From NCBI GenBank assembly GCA_028275345.1, contig JAPWUV010000013.1, forward strand, positions 33,210 to 97,209: 64,000 nucleotides of DNA. The letters are read 5' to 3'. The first letter of the stretch is position 1. Every line of letters begins with the position of its first letter. The notes below the pieces were generated by a model, which was not told where the DNA came from, searched no databases, and worked only from the letters and a program-made list of their open reading frames with translations. Shown here one piece after another: positions 44,509-53,691 of the stretch. The stretch is from a bacterium (lineage in GTDB: Bacteria > Zhuqueibacterota > Zhuqueibacteria > Oleimicrobiales > Geothermoviventaceae). Made by a program: the position numbers and the translations under genes.

Positions 44509-46443
44509 ATGAAGCGCCCCCCCTTGGCAGCGCTGGGATGCTGGACTGCGGGTGTCGCGCTTTGCCTCACGGCATTCCGGGTTCTGGCCGCCTCCGGAGA
44601 AGGGGAGGACCCGGTCCTTTATGTGGGCGACCGGCAGCCTGACAAGCGTTTTTACGACGGCCTACTGCCACATGCGGTGGGAGTGCACAGCGTCCAGGTA
44701 TTCCGGGCAAATCGCTCCCAGGCGCCGGAGGGGGGCCTGCAGGGGTGGACCTACAATCATGCCCCGATGCTCGCCTACTGGAGAGGCCGCTTTTGGCTCC
44801 AGTACCTGAGCAATCCGAAAGAGGAGCACAACGCCCCGGGTAGGACGTTGATTACGAGCTCCAAGGATGGTTACCATTGGGATCCCCCGCGGGTCGCGTT
44901 TCCGGTGATCTACCTGCCGGAAATCGAGTGGCGCGGTTACAGGATTCCCCGAGGCACCCCTGCGGTTATGCACCAGCGGATGGGCTTCTACGTGGCGCCG
45001 AATGGCCGCTTGCTCACCATCGGCTTCTATAGCTATTGTCCAAACCCACGCGTAGGTCCCAACAACGGGCAAGGTATTGGCCGAGTGGTGCGAGAAATCT
45101 ATCCTGACGGCAATTTCGGCCCGATCTATTTCATCCGTTATAACCGCCATGCGGGCTGGGACGAATCGAACACCCCCTGGTTCCCTTTCTACAAGACGTC
45201 TCCGGACTCCGGTTTCATAGCGGCTTGTGATTCCTTGCTCGCCAATCGGCTCGTCCGTCTTCAGTGGTGGGAGATGGAGCAGGTATACGACGATAGCTTC
45301 TATACGTTTATACCTCCTCCGGGGGAAGTCGTCAAAGCCCTGTGCTTTTTCCACCGAGCTGACGGCGCAGTGGTGGCGCTTTGGAAGGGGCAACGGTCAG
45401 CCTTGAGCTTCGACGAGGGGCGCACATGGACACCCCTCTTGCGCAATAGCACCTTATTGGATTGCAACGCGAAGGTGTGGGGCCAGCGCACCGATGACGG
45501 TCGGTACGCGCTGGTGTACAATCATTCGGCCACGCGGCGGAACCGTTTTCCGCTGGTGGTGATCACGGGCGAAGACGGGCACAGGTTTTCGGATATGCTG
45601 TGCGTGGTTGGCGAAGTTCCTCCCGTCCGATATCAGGGTTTGCATAAGAACCCTGGCCCTCAATATATCCGCGGAATTGTGGAAGGGAACGGAGATCCCC
45701 CAGGCCAGCATCTTTGGGTCACTTACAGTATGAGCAAAGAGGATATTTGGGTGAGCCGGATTCACGTACCCATCGCTGGGGTGGAGCAGGAGAAAGTCGA
45801 AGAGACTTTCGACGGGATTACGATGGTCGGCGATTTGACTCGCTGGAATCTGTACATGCCGCAATGGGCGCCGACCGAGATCGCCGAGGACCCGGAAGGA
45901 CGCCACGGGCGCGTGCTCCGACTGGTGGACGAGGAACCCTACGACTACGCAGTGGCGGAGCGCGTATTTCCGGAAACCGATCGTGCCGAAGTGCGCTTTG
46001 AGGTGAATCTGGTGAGCTTGGGACACGCAAACCTGGAAATCGAGGTTCAGAGTCAGCGGGGCGAACGCCCTCTCAAGTTGCGGTTGGATTCGGAGTTCTT
46101 GTCGGTGGACATCGGGAAGGTGGAGAACGTGGAACCCATTCCGATTCGGACTGGCTGTTGGTACACCGTGAAATTGATGATCGATTGCGCGCAGTCCAAG
46201 TATCGGCTCGAACTCGCTGGGGACGGGGCTGCTCACAGGAGAGAAGTGCCTTTCGCGCGGCCGGTGAAGTCAGTGGGAAGACTCGTGTTTCGCACAGGCC
46301 CATGGCGCGGGGACGTCCGGTTGGCTGTGCTGGACGGCGAGCCCGGGACGCCGGGAATTGACCAGGAGGACTTGCCCGGTGCCGACTTCAAGGTTGCCCC
46401 GAGCGTATTCCTGATCGATGACATTGTTGCTGGACCCTCTTGA
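44509..46443 (+). CDS. Exported large beta-propeller protein, candidate polysaccharide lyase/glycosidase 1
   Basis: 644 residues. The signal peptide ends VLAA (about 1-28). The first ~420 residues look like a sialidase-type propeller: TYNHAPMLAYWRGRFWLQYLS, SSKDGYHWDPP, MHQRMGFYVAPNGRL (His155), RYNRHAGW (Arg210, His214), SFDEGRTWTPL and GQRTDDGRYALVYNHSA. The last ~200 residues form a LamG-like beta-sandwich (DGITMVGDLTRWNLYMPQWAPTEI) with a terminal DLPGADF motif. Seven-bladed propellers with such conserved His/Arg/Tyr sets occur in ulvan lyases PL24/PL25 and in GH145, so an uronic-acid polysaccharide lyase is one plausible reading. I cannot assign the family. The paralogue is at 51718. Confidence 0.75.
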   Translation: MKRPPLAALGCWTAGVALCLTAFRVLAASGEGEDPVLYVGDRQPDKRFYDGLLPHAVGVHSVQVFRANRSQAPEGGLQGWTYNHAPMLAYWRGRFWLQYLSNPKEEHNAPGRTLITSSKDGYHWDPPRVAFPVIYLPEIEWRGYRIPRGTPAVMHQRMGFYVAPNGRLLTIGFYSYCPNPRVGPNNGQGIGRVVREIYPDGNFGPIYFIRYNRHAGWDESNTPWFPFYKTSPDSGFIAACDSLLANRLVRLQWWEMEQVYDDSFYTFIPPPGEVVKALCFFHRADGAVVALWKGQRSALSFDEGRTWTPLLRNSTLLDCNAKVWGQRTDDGRYALVYNHSATRRNRFPLVVITGEDGHRFSDMLCVVGEVPPVRYQGLHKNPGPQYIRGIVEGNGDPPGQHLWVTYSMSKEDIWVSRIHVPIAGVEQEKVEETFDGITMVGDLTRWNLYMPQWAPTEIAEDPEGRHGRVLRLVDEEPYDYAVAERVFPETDRAEVRFEVNLVSLGHANLEIEVQSQRGERPLKLRLDSEFLSVDIGKVENVEPIPIRTGCWYTVKLMIDCAQSKYRLELAGDGAAHRREVPFARPVKSVGRLVFRTGPWRGDVRLAVLDGEPGTPGIDQEDLPGADFKVAPSVFLIDDIVAGPS

Positions 46444-46537
46444 AAAAACCCCCGCGCCAGGATGCTCTTCGATGAGCTTACGTTGCGGAAGATTTCGGGC
46501 ATCCCCACGCTCCTCGACGTTTTCGTTGGCAAGGCCG

Positions 46538-47668
46538 ATGAACCCGCGAGAGCGCTACCTCTGCACGCTACTTTTCCAAGCACCCGATAAGGTCCCCTTC
46601 GAGCCGGGGCGCCCACGCAAGAGCACGCTCGAGCGATGGCGGAGGGAGGGGCTGCCGGCGAAGGTGGACTGGTTCCGGTATCTCTGTGGCGTGCTTGGAA
46701 TTGCCCCGGGCTCAGCAGACGACCCTTGGGGAGGATGCCTCGTCAACTTCCGCATGAACCCTACGTTCGAGGAGAAAACGCTCGAACACCGTGGCGGGCA
46801 TTTGCTCGTCCAGGATTGGATGGGCAACATCGTGGAGATATCTGAGGAGTATGATTTCACCTACCTCCGCGATCCTGTCGACTTCGTCACGCGAAAGTGG
46901 CACGCATTCGTCGTTTCGAACCCCCAGGATTTTGAAGCGAAGATCAAGTGGCGGTACAATCCCGAAGACCCTTCCCGGTATCCCCCCGATTTTGAGGAGT
47001 TAGCTCAAGAGCTAAAGGGTCGTGACTTCATCCTGACCATGACAATCCCAGGCCCTTTCTGGCAGCTTCGAGATTGGTGTGGTTTTGAGTCCCTTTGCAT
47101 AATGTTTGCGGAACAACCCGATTTTGTGCGAGAGATGCTCGAGTTTTGGTGTGAGTTTGTTTCGCGCACCATGGCAAGGGTGCTGGATGCCGGTATCGTG
47201 GACCGGCTGTGGATCAATGAGGACATGGCGTATAAATCGAAGAGCATGATCAGTCCGAGAATGGTCCGCGAATTTCTGCAACCCGTATGGTCCCGCTGGG
47301 CGAGGGAGGCCCGGGAGGCGGGCGTCCGGCTTATAGACGAGGACTCGGATGGCTACGTGGCGGAGTTGATCCCCATCTGGATCGAGTCGGGAATCAATGT
47401 GTGCGATCCGTTGGAGGTCGCTGCCGGCAACGATATCGTGGCCTATCGGCGCCAGTTTGGGCGCCGAATGGCTTTCCGCCAAGGAATCGACAAGCGAGCT
47501 ATCGCCAAGGGAGGGGAAGCCATTCAGTTGGAGATAGCAAGGATAGAGCCTGTGGTACGCGACGGCGGCTACATTCCAGGCTGCGATCATGGGGTACCCC
47601 CAGACATCTCATGGGAGGACTTCGTCCACTATTCGAGACTCTTGGCAGAGATCACGGGGTGGTTGTGA
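46538..47668 (+). CDS. UROD/MtaA-superfamily protein 1
   Basis: 376 residues of the uroporphyrinogen decarboxylase (PF01208) TIM-barrel superfamily, which also includes methyltransferases such as MtaA and CmuA. Visible blocks are the N-terminal NPRERYLCTLLFQAPDKVPFEPG, DWMGNIVEI, FLQPVWSRWAREAREAG, and the C-terminal GGYIPGCDHGVPPDISWEDF. The HxC methyltransferase zinc motif is replaced by IDEDSDG (266-272), while Cys and His in GCDHG remain. It is not in a heme operon, so heme synthesis is unlikely. UROD-like genes of this type often occur in glycan loci of Planctomycetes and FCB bacteria, with unknown roles. The stop overlaps the next UROD-like gene (GTGA). Confidence 0.82.
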   Translation: MNPRERYLCTLLFQAPDKVPFEPGRPRKSTLERWRREGLPAKVDWFRYLCGVLGIAPGSADDPWGGCLVNFRMNPTFEEKTLEHRGGHLLVQDWMGNIVEISEEYDFTYLRDPVDFVTRKWHAFVVSNPQDFEAKIKWRYNPEDPSRYPPDFEELAQELKGRDFILTMTIPGPFWQLRDWCGFESLCIMFAEQPDFVREMLEFWCEFVSRTMARVLDAGIVDRLWINEDMAYKSKSMISPRMVREFLQPVWSRWAREAREAGVRLIDEDSDGYVAELIPIWIESGINVCDPLEVAAGNDIVAYRRQFGRRMAFRQGIDKRAIAKGGEAIQLEIARIEPVVRDGGYIPGCDHGVPPDISWEDFVHYSRLLAEITGWL

Positions 47669-48744
47669 ACGCGGGTGCCCTCACGCCAAAGGAGCGTTTC
47701 CTGAAAGTCCTAGCTCACGGGGCAGTCGATCGGCTTCCCCTGGTCATCAGGGACGTGCACCTTCCCGGTCCGCCCGCGGATGAACAGTTGCTCGAGCACG
47801 GCGTGTGCGTGATTGTGAAAAGCACCATATGGCGAGTGTCTTACTCGGATCGAGTGGAGGTAAGGGAGAGACTTCGGGTGGACACGCATGGCAGGTGGGT
47901 TAGGGAGCGAGTTTTTCGCACGCCTCTCGGTCCGATTTCGCTGGTGGAGCGCGTACTACCGGGGACGGTCTGGGTTGAGAAGTTCCCATTCGAGTCGGAA
48001 AAGGACTATCCCGCGCTCGAATACGTGATCGCTAACAGGATCTACGAGCCCGACTTCGATGCATTCCTTGCTGACGATGTGCGCTTCGGAGACAAGTCGA
48101 TCGCGAGGCCGGAGACGGTACGCGCACCGCTGCATGAACTCATGTACCAGCGGATGGGGTTGGAAGCTTTCGCCGTGGAATGGAGCGAGCGTCGCGGGCA
48201 AGTCTTGCGGTTGCTTGAGGTACTGGCGTGCGACTGGCGGCGACGCGTCGAATTAATCGCTTCCTCGCCTGCACGGTTCGCGGTCGTGGATGCCAACACG
48301 GAGTTCCGCGTGGTCGGCGAGGAGCGGTATCGTCAATATCATATGCCATTTATTGAAGAGGCTTGCCGGCTGCTGCAGCGGGAAGGGATCCTGGTGGGAG
48401 CCCACTTGGACGGCAATAATCGGGGTCTTGCCCCTTTGGTGGCCGAGACGTCCCTGGATTTCATTGAATCATTCACCCCGCCTCCGGAGTGCGACCTCTC
48501 CATCCGAGAGGCGCGAAGTTGGTGGCCGGAAAAGTCTTTGGTCGTTCATTTCCCCTCGTCTGCGCATCTCGGCGGGCCGACGAGGGTGGTGGAAGTGGCT
48601 CGCGAGATTCTGCGCGACGCCGCTCCCGGCTATGGCATCGCGATCGGCATCAGTGAGGACGTACCTGATCGCGGCAGGAGCACGATTCTGCCGCTCTTCC
48701 GATACCTTGCTGAAAACTGCCAACTTCCGCTGCCCACGGACTGA
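47665..48744 (+). CDS. UROD/MtaA-superfamily protein 2
   Basis: 359 residues. The N-terminus (LTPKERFLKVLAHGAVDRLPLVIRD) matches the UROD family. The middle has VRAPLHELMYQRMGLEAFAVEWSERRGQVLRLLE. The segment AHLDGNNRGL (His247, Asp249) lies where MtaA-type enzymes have HICGNT, so one histidine is retained and the zinc cysteine is replaced by aspartate. The start is GTG 47665 in a GTGA overlap with gene 1, so the two form a translationally coupled pair and possibly a heteromer. Substrate is unknown. No corrinoid protein lies in the window. Confidence 0.78.
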   Translation: MNAGALTPKERFLKVLAHGAVDRLPLVIRDVHLPGPPADEQLLEHGVCVIVKSTIWRVSYSDRVEVRERLRVDTHGRWVRERVFRTPLGPISLVERVLPGTVWVEKFPFESEKDYPALEYVIANRIYEPDFDAFLADDVRFGDKSIARPETVRAPLHELMYQRMGLEAFAVEWSERRGQVLRLLEVLACDWRRRVELIASSPARFAVVDANTEFRVVGEERYRQYHMPFIEEACRLLQREGILVGAHLDGNNRGLAPLVAETSLDFIESFTPPPECDLSIREARSWWPEKSLVVHFPSSAHLGGPTRVVEVAREILRDAAPGYGIAIGISEDVPDRGRSTILPLFRYLAENCQLPLPTD

Positions 48745-49028
48745 CGAGAAGGCCTGCTTGGCCGTGGGAAAGCCTGGCAAACAGGACAAGCGCTGCCTGT
48801 GCGCATCGGGGTTTCCAAACCGAGAAGCGCACCCCGCAGGTGCGAACGGGGTACGTGAGGCGGCGGATCGGGCGTTGCACTTCGTCATTCTCGCGATGAG
48901 GACGTGGATTGCGTCAAAGCCGCAGGAGCTCTGGCGAAATCGAGCCAGAATGAGTTGCGCGTTGCGGAATGCGAAGCCAGGGTGCCTCGGCGAGCGGAAT
49001 TGCGGAACGGCGAAAAGGTGAGGGTGGA

Positions 49029-50360
49029 ATGGCGTTGCTATTGGCGCTCGGAGTGGTCGTCGCGTTGACCATCGTCGCGACCGCACGGTTCAAGATTCAT
49101 CCTTTCCTGACGCTTCTCCTGGCTTCCATCGTCATGGGCTTCGTGGGCGGGCTCAGCGCAGCCGACATCCTCGGGAAGCTGACGGAAGGCTTCGGCAGCA
49201 CCTTGCAGAGTATTGGGATAGTGATCGCCTTCGGTACCGTGATCGGGACGTCTCTGGAGCGCAGCGGTGCGGCCCAGGCGATGGCGGACGCGGTGCTCCG
49301 GATCGTGGGCGAGCGGCGTTCCCCGCTTGCGATGTCGATCACCGGGTACATCGTCTCCGTTCCGGTGTTCTGCGATTCCGGTTTCGTGATCCTGTCAGCG
49401 TTGAACCGCGCCCTTAGTCGCAAGACCGGACTGTCGTTAGCGGTGCTCGCGGTGGCGCTTGGAACGGGACTCTACGCTACCCACGTATTTGTCCCTCCAA
49501 CGCCTGGGCCTCTTGCCGGGGCCGCCACGTTGGGAGCCGATATTGGGCTTGTAATTGCCTTGGGTCTCGTGGTATCCTTACCCGCTGCCGCAGCAGGACT
49601 GCTGTGGGCGGTCTTGTATGCCCGCCGGTTCCATATTATGCCTGGCGAAGGTAGCGGAGAGGAATACCTGGCAGGGGGATCGCCAAATCCGCCGGGAGCG
49701 GCGGTTTCATTCGCACCCATTGTGGCGCCCATTATCCTGATCGCGTTGCGCTCCATTGCTGATTTTCCCACGGCTCCCTTCGGAACCGGCCCGGTCAAAG
49801 CGATTCTGGGTTTTATTGGCCATCCTGCAATCGCTCTGTTGATCGGCGTCTTGCTGGCGTTCCTGCTCCCAGCGCCGGGGGGAGAGGTTCGGCAGATGGA
49901 TTGGGTGATGGCAGGCCTGCGGAGCGCCGGGAGCATCATCTTGATCACGGGCGCTGGCGGCGCTTTCGGAAACGTCTTGCGCTCCACCGGGATCGGTGAT
50001 GTGGTAGGAAGATCGTTGACCTCGGGACAGTTCGGCCTGTTTCTCCCATTCGTGATTTCCGCCGTGGTGAAAACGGCGCAGGGATCGTCTACAGTGGCCA
50101 TCATCACGACATCTGCGCTCATGGCTCCCCTGCTTCCAGCCATGGGCTTGTCGTCCGCAGTGGCAAGAACGCTGGTGGTCCTGGCCATTGGCGCTGGCTC
50201 GATGGTGGTCTCGCACGTCAATGACAGCTACTTCTGGGTTGTGGCTCAGTTCTCAGACATGGAGACCAGTACGGCTTTACGCGCCCATTCCTTGGCTACG
50301 CTAGTACAGGGCATCGTGGGCGCATTGACCGTAGCGCTTTTGGGATGGATACTTCTGTGA
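49029..50360 (+). CDS. GntP-family gluconate/sugar-acid permease
   Basis: 443-residue inner-membrane transporter with about 12-14 helices. The sequence contains FKIHPFLTLLLASIVMGF, GFGSTLQSIGIVIAFGTVIG, SVPVFCDSGFVIL, FVPPTPGPLAGA and VSHVNDSYFWVV, all characteristic of GntP carriers that import gluconate, idonate and related hexonates by proton symport. GAGGGTGG precedes ATG 49029. It adds a third permease to the locus and implies uptake of an aldonate. It is placed between the UROD-like pair and the cupin gene. Confidence 0.93.
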   Translation: MALLLALGVVVALTIVATARFKIHPFLTLLLASIVMGFVGGLSAADILGKLTEGFGSTLQSIGIVIAFGTVIGTSLERSGAAQAMADAVLRIVGERRSPLAMSITGYIVSVPVFCDSGFVILSALNRALSRKTGLSLAVLAVALGTGLYATHVFVPPTPGPLAGAATLGADIGLVIALGLVVSLPAAAAGLLWAVLYARRFHIMPGEGSGEEYLAGGSPNPPGAAVSFAPIVAPIILIALRSIADFPTAPFGTGPVKAILGFIGHPAIALLIGVLLAFLLPAPGGEVRQMDWVMAGLRSAGSIILITGAGGAFGNVLRSTGIGDVVGRSLTSGQFGLFLPFVISAVVKTAQGSSTVAIITTSALMAPLLPAMGLSSAVARTLVVLAIGAGSMVVSHVNDSYFWVVAQFSDMETSTALRAHSLATLVQGIVGALTVALLGWILL

Positions 50361-50452
50361 GAGCCACGGTTCTGCCAGGGAGGGCAGGTCCGTGACATTC
50401 TGACGCCATTGGCTCGATGGCCTTGTGCTGGACCGCAACTGAGGAGGTCCCG

Positions 50453-51262
50453 ATGATCCGTCGGCACTACCGCGAGGGGCAAGAACTGGATGTTGCCGGA
50501 TTGAACAAGATTACCGTACTGCTCGATCGCAGCGAGACGGGATTCACGGAGATCGGCTGGAACCGATGGCGAGCCAAGCTCTGTGGACCGCCCCACCGAC
50601 ACGATGACAAGGAGCAGGTGTTTTACGTGACTTCGGGACGGGGAATCGTCAAGGTGGGGAAGGAAGAGTTTGCCGTTCGCCCTGGACAAGTTGTGTACAT
50701 TCCGGCTGGGGCAGAGCACCAAACAATCACCGATGACGAGGAGCTCAGCTATTTGCTTTTCAATTATTTCCTCGATCCCCGAAAAGAAGGTCACGCCACT
50801 TTCGCAGATCACATCGCCAAAGTGAAGGAGATTCGCAGGAGGCAGGCCGAAACAGGTCGCGTCGATGTGGAGGAAATGCCGACTTTGCAACCCGGGATTC
50901 CCGCCCGTGCCGCAAAATGGATCTACGGCCTAGAAGATCCGGCCAGACCGGAAGCAGAGACAGGTACAGCGCTTCTGGATCGGAGGGAAACCGCCGGCTT
51001 CGATCTCCTCCTCATCACTCTGGCGGCTGCGAACGAGCGCGCGGAAGCAGATCGCGAGGACCGGGAGGAGTCGCTCTTTATTCTCTCCGGTGAAGGCTCG
51101 GTGGGGGTACCGGATGAGAGCAGCGCGGTAGCGCCCGGGGACCTTGTCTTCCTGCCGAGAGGCGAGGCCTACGTAGCGCGGGCTGGCATAAGCGGGCTCC
51201 GGTACCTTTGTTTCCGAAGTCACTGGCCGGCGCAGCACGACGGACGGTCTGTAATCAAATAG
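50453..51262 (+). CDS. Two-domain cupin protein
   Basis: 269 residues with two cupin folds. Domain 1 has the complete metal motif: His48, His50, Glu54 in PPHRHDDKEQ and His89 in AGAEHQ. Domain 2 (about 165-255, EESLFILSGEGSVGV, GDLVFLPRGEAYVA) lacks the histidines, so only the first domain is expected to hold metal. Bicupins near sugar-acid genes include pectin-related KdgF-like and dioxygenase-like enzymes, but no specific activity can be assigned. GAGGAGG lies just before ATG 50453. It follows the GntP permease by 92 bases and may act on its cargo. Confidence 0.82.
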   Translation: MIRRHYREGQELDVAGLNKITVLLDRSETGFTEIGWNRWRAKLCGPPHRHDDKEQVFYVTSGRGIVKVGKEEFAVRPGQVVYIPAGAEHQTITDDEELSYLLFNYFLDPRKEGHATFADHIAKVKEIRRRQAETGRVDVEEMPTLQPGIPARAAKWIYGLEDPARPEAETGTALLDRRETAGFDLLLITLAAANERAEADREDREESLFILSGEGSVGVPDESSAVAPGDLVFLPRGEAYVARAGISGLRYLCFRSHWPAQHDGRSVIK

Positions 51263-51717
51263 CCTTCGGACACGGCCCGGGTTCCGGTGTTGCCGAACTG
51301 GCTGGCTGCCACTAAGTTGTAGAGTTTCCGCATGGCAAGAAGTGAGATTGCACGTCACTTTCTCGATGCCACGACTGCTCGACGCCGATTTGAGAAGCTC
51401 CGCCGGCGAACGGAGTTCGGGGCTGGGCCATCGAGTCGGAAGGCGAGTATCCGTCTCAACTCAGTTCCGCGGGCCGACCATTGACGGGGCTGATCGCCCC
51501 GATGCGGCTCCCGAGGCGAAGGGGATTGTCGGACCAGGATCTAAATCGGGCTCGTTCACGGGCATCTCCCCAAACGCTTCCGATCTCCTGAGGAACCGGA
51601 CGGCTTGCTTTCCGGACTCTTGCTGAGATGGCTTTTCCGGCTGAAAGGCTAAGCAATACTGGAGCGATTCAGCGGGTTCCCTGTTTTTCTCGAAACTTGA
51701 GTGAGCGAGGAGGCAAA
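51263..51717. other. 455-base stretch before the second propeller gene
   Basis: No supported gene, RNA or promoter. The last 20 bases include the GAGGAGG ribosome-binding sequence of the next gene. Confidence 0.45.
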
Positions 51718-53691
51718 ATGGTGCGTTTGGTCTGGTCCCTGTTGGTAGCCATTCTCTTGTGTTCGTGCGCGCGATGCCCAAACTCTCGAACGGACCTACC
51801 AAAGTACGCCGACGAGCCCGTCCGGTACGTAGGGAAGCGTCAGCCGAACGAGTACTTCTACGATGGCCAGCTCCCGCACGCGGTGGGTGTCCACCTGTAC
51901 CAAGTCTTTCGGGCGAACCGTACCCATCCGCCAGAAGGCGGCGACCAGGGTTGGACCTACAACCACCAACCTTACCTGGCCTACTGGAAGGGCAAGTTCT
52001 ACCTCCAGTGGCTCTCCGGCGAGTTCCAGGAGCACAGTCCCCCTACGCGATGCATGCTGGTGACCTCAACGGATGGGCTGCACTGGAGCAGACCGCAGGT
52101 CCTTTTCCCTGAATACGCGTTGCCGGATATCGATTTCCAGGGCTACCACATCCCCGCCGGGACCAAGGCCGTGATGCACCAGCGCATGGGTTTCTACGTG
52201 GCTCCCAACGGCAGGTTGCTGGCATCGGGTTTTTACAGTTTTTGTCCTACTCCCCGTTTCTCGCCCAACGCAGGGCAGGGCATTGGGCGGGTGGTGCGAG
52301 AGATTCGAGAGGACGGTTCGCTCGGCCCCGTCTACTTTATCCGCTACAATCGCCACAACGGTTGGAATGAGGGCAACACGGACTTCCCGTTCTACAAAGC
52401 CAGTCCAGACACGGGCTTCGTGGCCGCCTGCGATTCGCTCCTGGCGAACAAATTAGTCACCCTGCAGTGGTGGGAGGAGGACCGGGCGAAAGACGGCTTT
52501 TACCCGATCGACCCCGGTGACGTCCGGAACGCGGCCTACTTTGCGGCAAACATCACGACTTCCGCCGGCGCCGGAAAGGCGTTTTGTTTCTTCCACCGAG
52601 CGGATGGTGTGGTCGTGGGCTTGTGGAAAAACCAATACTCCGCACTGAGTCCGGATGAGGGCCGCACCTGGACCAAGATCACGTTGAACAAAACGCTCTG
52701 GGACTGCGGCGCCAAGACTTGGGGTCAGCGCACGGACGACCGCCGCTACGCGCTGGTGTACGACCATTCTGCCACGCGCAATAACCGCTTCCCTCTAGTT
52801 GTCATGACCAGCGACGATGGACATCTCTTCGACGATATGCTTGTCGTTTGTGGCGAGGTGCCCCCCAAACGCTACTTCGGCCTTCACAAGAATCCGGGTC
52901 CGCAGTACGTGCGTGGCATCGTGGAGGGAAACGGTAATCCTCCGGGAGACCACATGTGGATCGTCTTCAGCATGAACAAGGAGGACATTTGGGTTGGGCG
53001 GATCCACGTGCCGGTCACTGGGGTAGTGAAAGAACCGGTGAGCGAGAATTTCGAAAACGTTCGGAGCGTCCACGATCTTGAACTGTGGAATTTTTATCGA
53101 CCGCAATGGGCCCCCATCTCGATCGTAATGGACCAAAGCGGTAACCGTTGTCTCGAACTCTGTGATGAAGAGCCTTACGACTATGCCCTTGCCGAGCGCA
53201 TATTCCCCGAAGCACGTAGGGTCAGCGTGCATTTGCGTCTGAACCCTGTTCAGGTGTCGCGCGGTTACCATCTGGCCATTGAGGTACAAGATCCAAAGGG
53301 TACGCGACCGATGCGCGTGAGAATCGACCGCGACTGGCTGAGTATGGATTTGCGCCGGATAAAAGCACCACATCCGATTCCGATTGAACTCAATCATTGG
53401 TATGCCATCCAATTGGAGCTCGACTGCGACCGCCAGGCCTACGACCTCTTCGTCAACGGCGAGCGCATTGGGAAGGATGTGAGGTTTGCCGAGCGCGTGG
53501 ATGTGCTGCAGCGCCTGGTCCTGCGAACTGGGCCGTACCGGGGGCATGTAACCCCACCGGACGTGGCAGAGGAGGGACAACCCTCCCCAAGCGGGTTCGA
53601 AAGCGAGGATTTACCCGGAGCGGATGAACCAGCTCCGCCTTGCGTGTACTGGATTGATGACGTGAGAATTACCCCGGCCCTCGAAAAGTGA
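51718..53691 (+). CDS. Exported large beta-propeller lipoprotein, candidate polysaccharide lyase/glycosidase 2
   Basis: 657 residues. It starts at ATG 51718 after GAGGAGG. The hydrophobic signal (MVRLVWSLLVAILLCSC) suggests lipidation at Cys17. The propeller is clearly paralogous to the 44509 product: RQPNEYFYDGQLPHAVGVH, TYNHQPYLAYWKGKFYLQW, MHQRMGFYVAPNGRLL, GQGIGRVVREI, RYNRHNGW and DDRRYALVYDHSATRNNRFPLVV. The C-terminal sandwich (SENFENVRSVHDLELWNFYRPQW) and the DLPGADE end are also shared. The lipoprotein form would stay on the cell surface while the 44509 form is soluble in periplasm or medium. The function is as uncertain as its paralogue's, but the locus points to a uronate-rich glycan. 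Confidence 0.75.
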   Translation: MVRLVWSLLVAILLCSCARCPNSRTDLPKYADEPVRYVGKRQPNEYFYDGQLPHAVGVHLYQVFRANRTHPPEGGDQGWTYNHQPYLAYWKGKFYLQWLSGEFQEHSPPTRCMLVTSTDGLHWSRPQVLFPEYALPDIDFQGYHIPAGTKAVMHQRMGFYVAPNGRLLASGFYSFCPTPRFSPNAGQGIGRVVREIREDGSLGPVYFIRYNRHNGWNEGNTDFPFYKASPDTGFVAACDSLLANKLVTLQWWEEDRAKDGFYPIDPGDVRNAAYFAANITTSAGAGKAFCFFHRADGVVVGLWKNQYSALSPDEGRTWTKITLNKTLWDCGAKTWGQRTDDRRYALVYDHSATRNNRFPLVVMTSDDGHLFDDMLVVCGEVPPKRYFGLHKNPGPQYVRGIVEGNGNPPGDHMWIVFSMNKEDIWVGRIHVPVTGVVKEPVSENFENVRSVHDLELWNFYRPQWAPISIVMDQSGNRCLELCDEEPYDYALAERIFPEARRVSVHLRLNPVQVSRGYHLAIEVQDPKGTRPMRVRIDRDWLSMDLRRIKAPHPIPIELNHWYAIQLELDCDRQAYDLFVNGERIGKDVRFAERVDVLQRLVLRTGPYRGHVTPPDVAEEGQPSPSGFESEDLPGADEPAPPCVYWIDDVRITPALEK

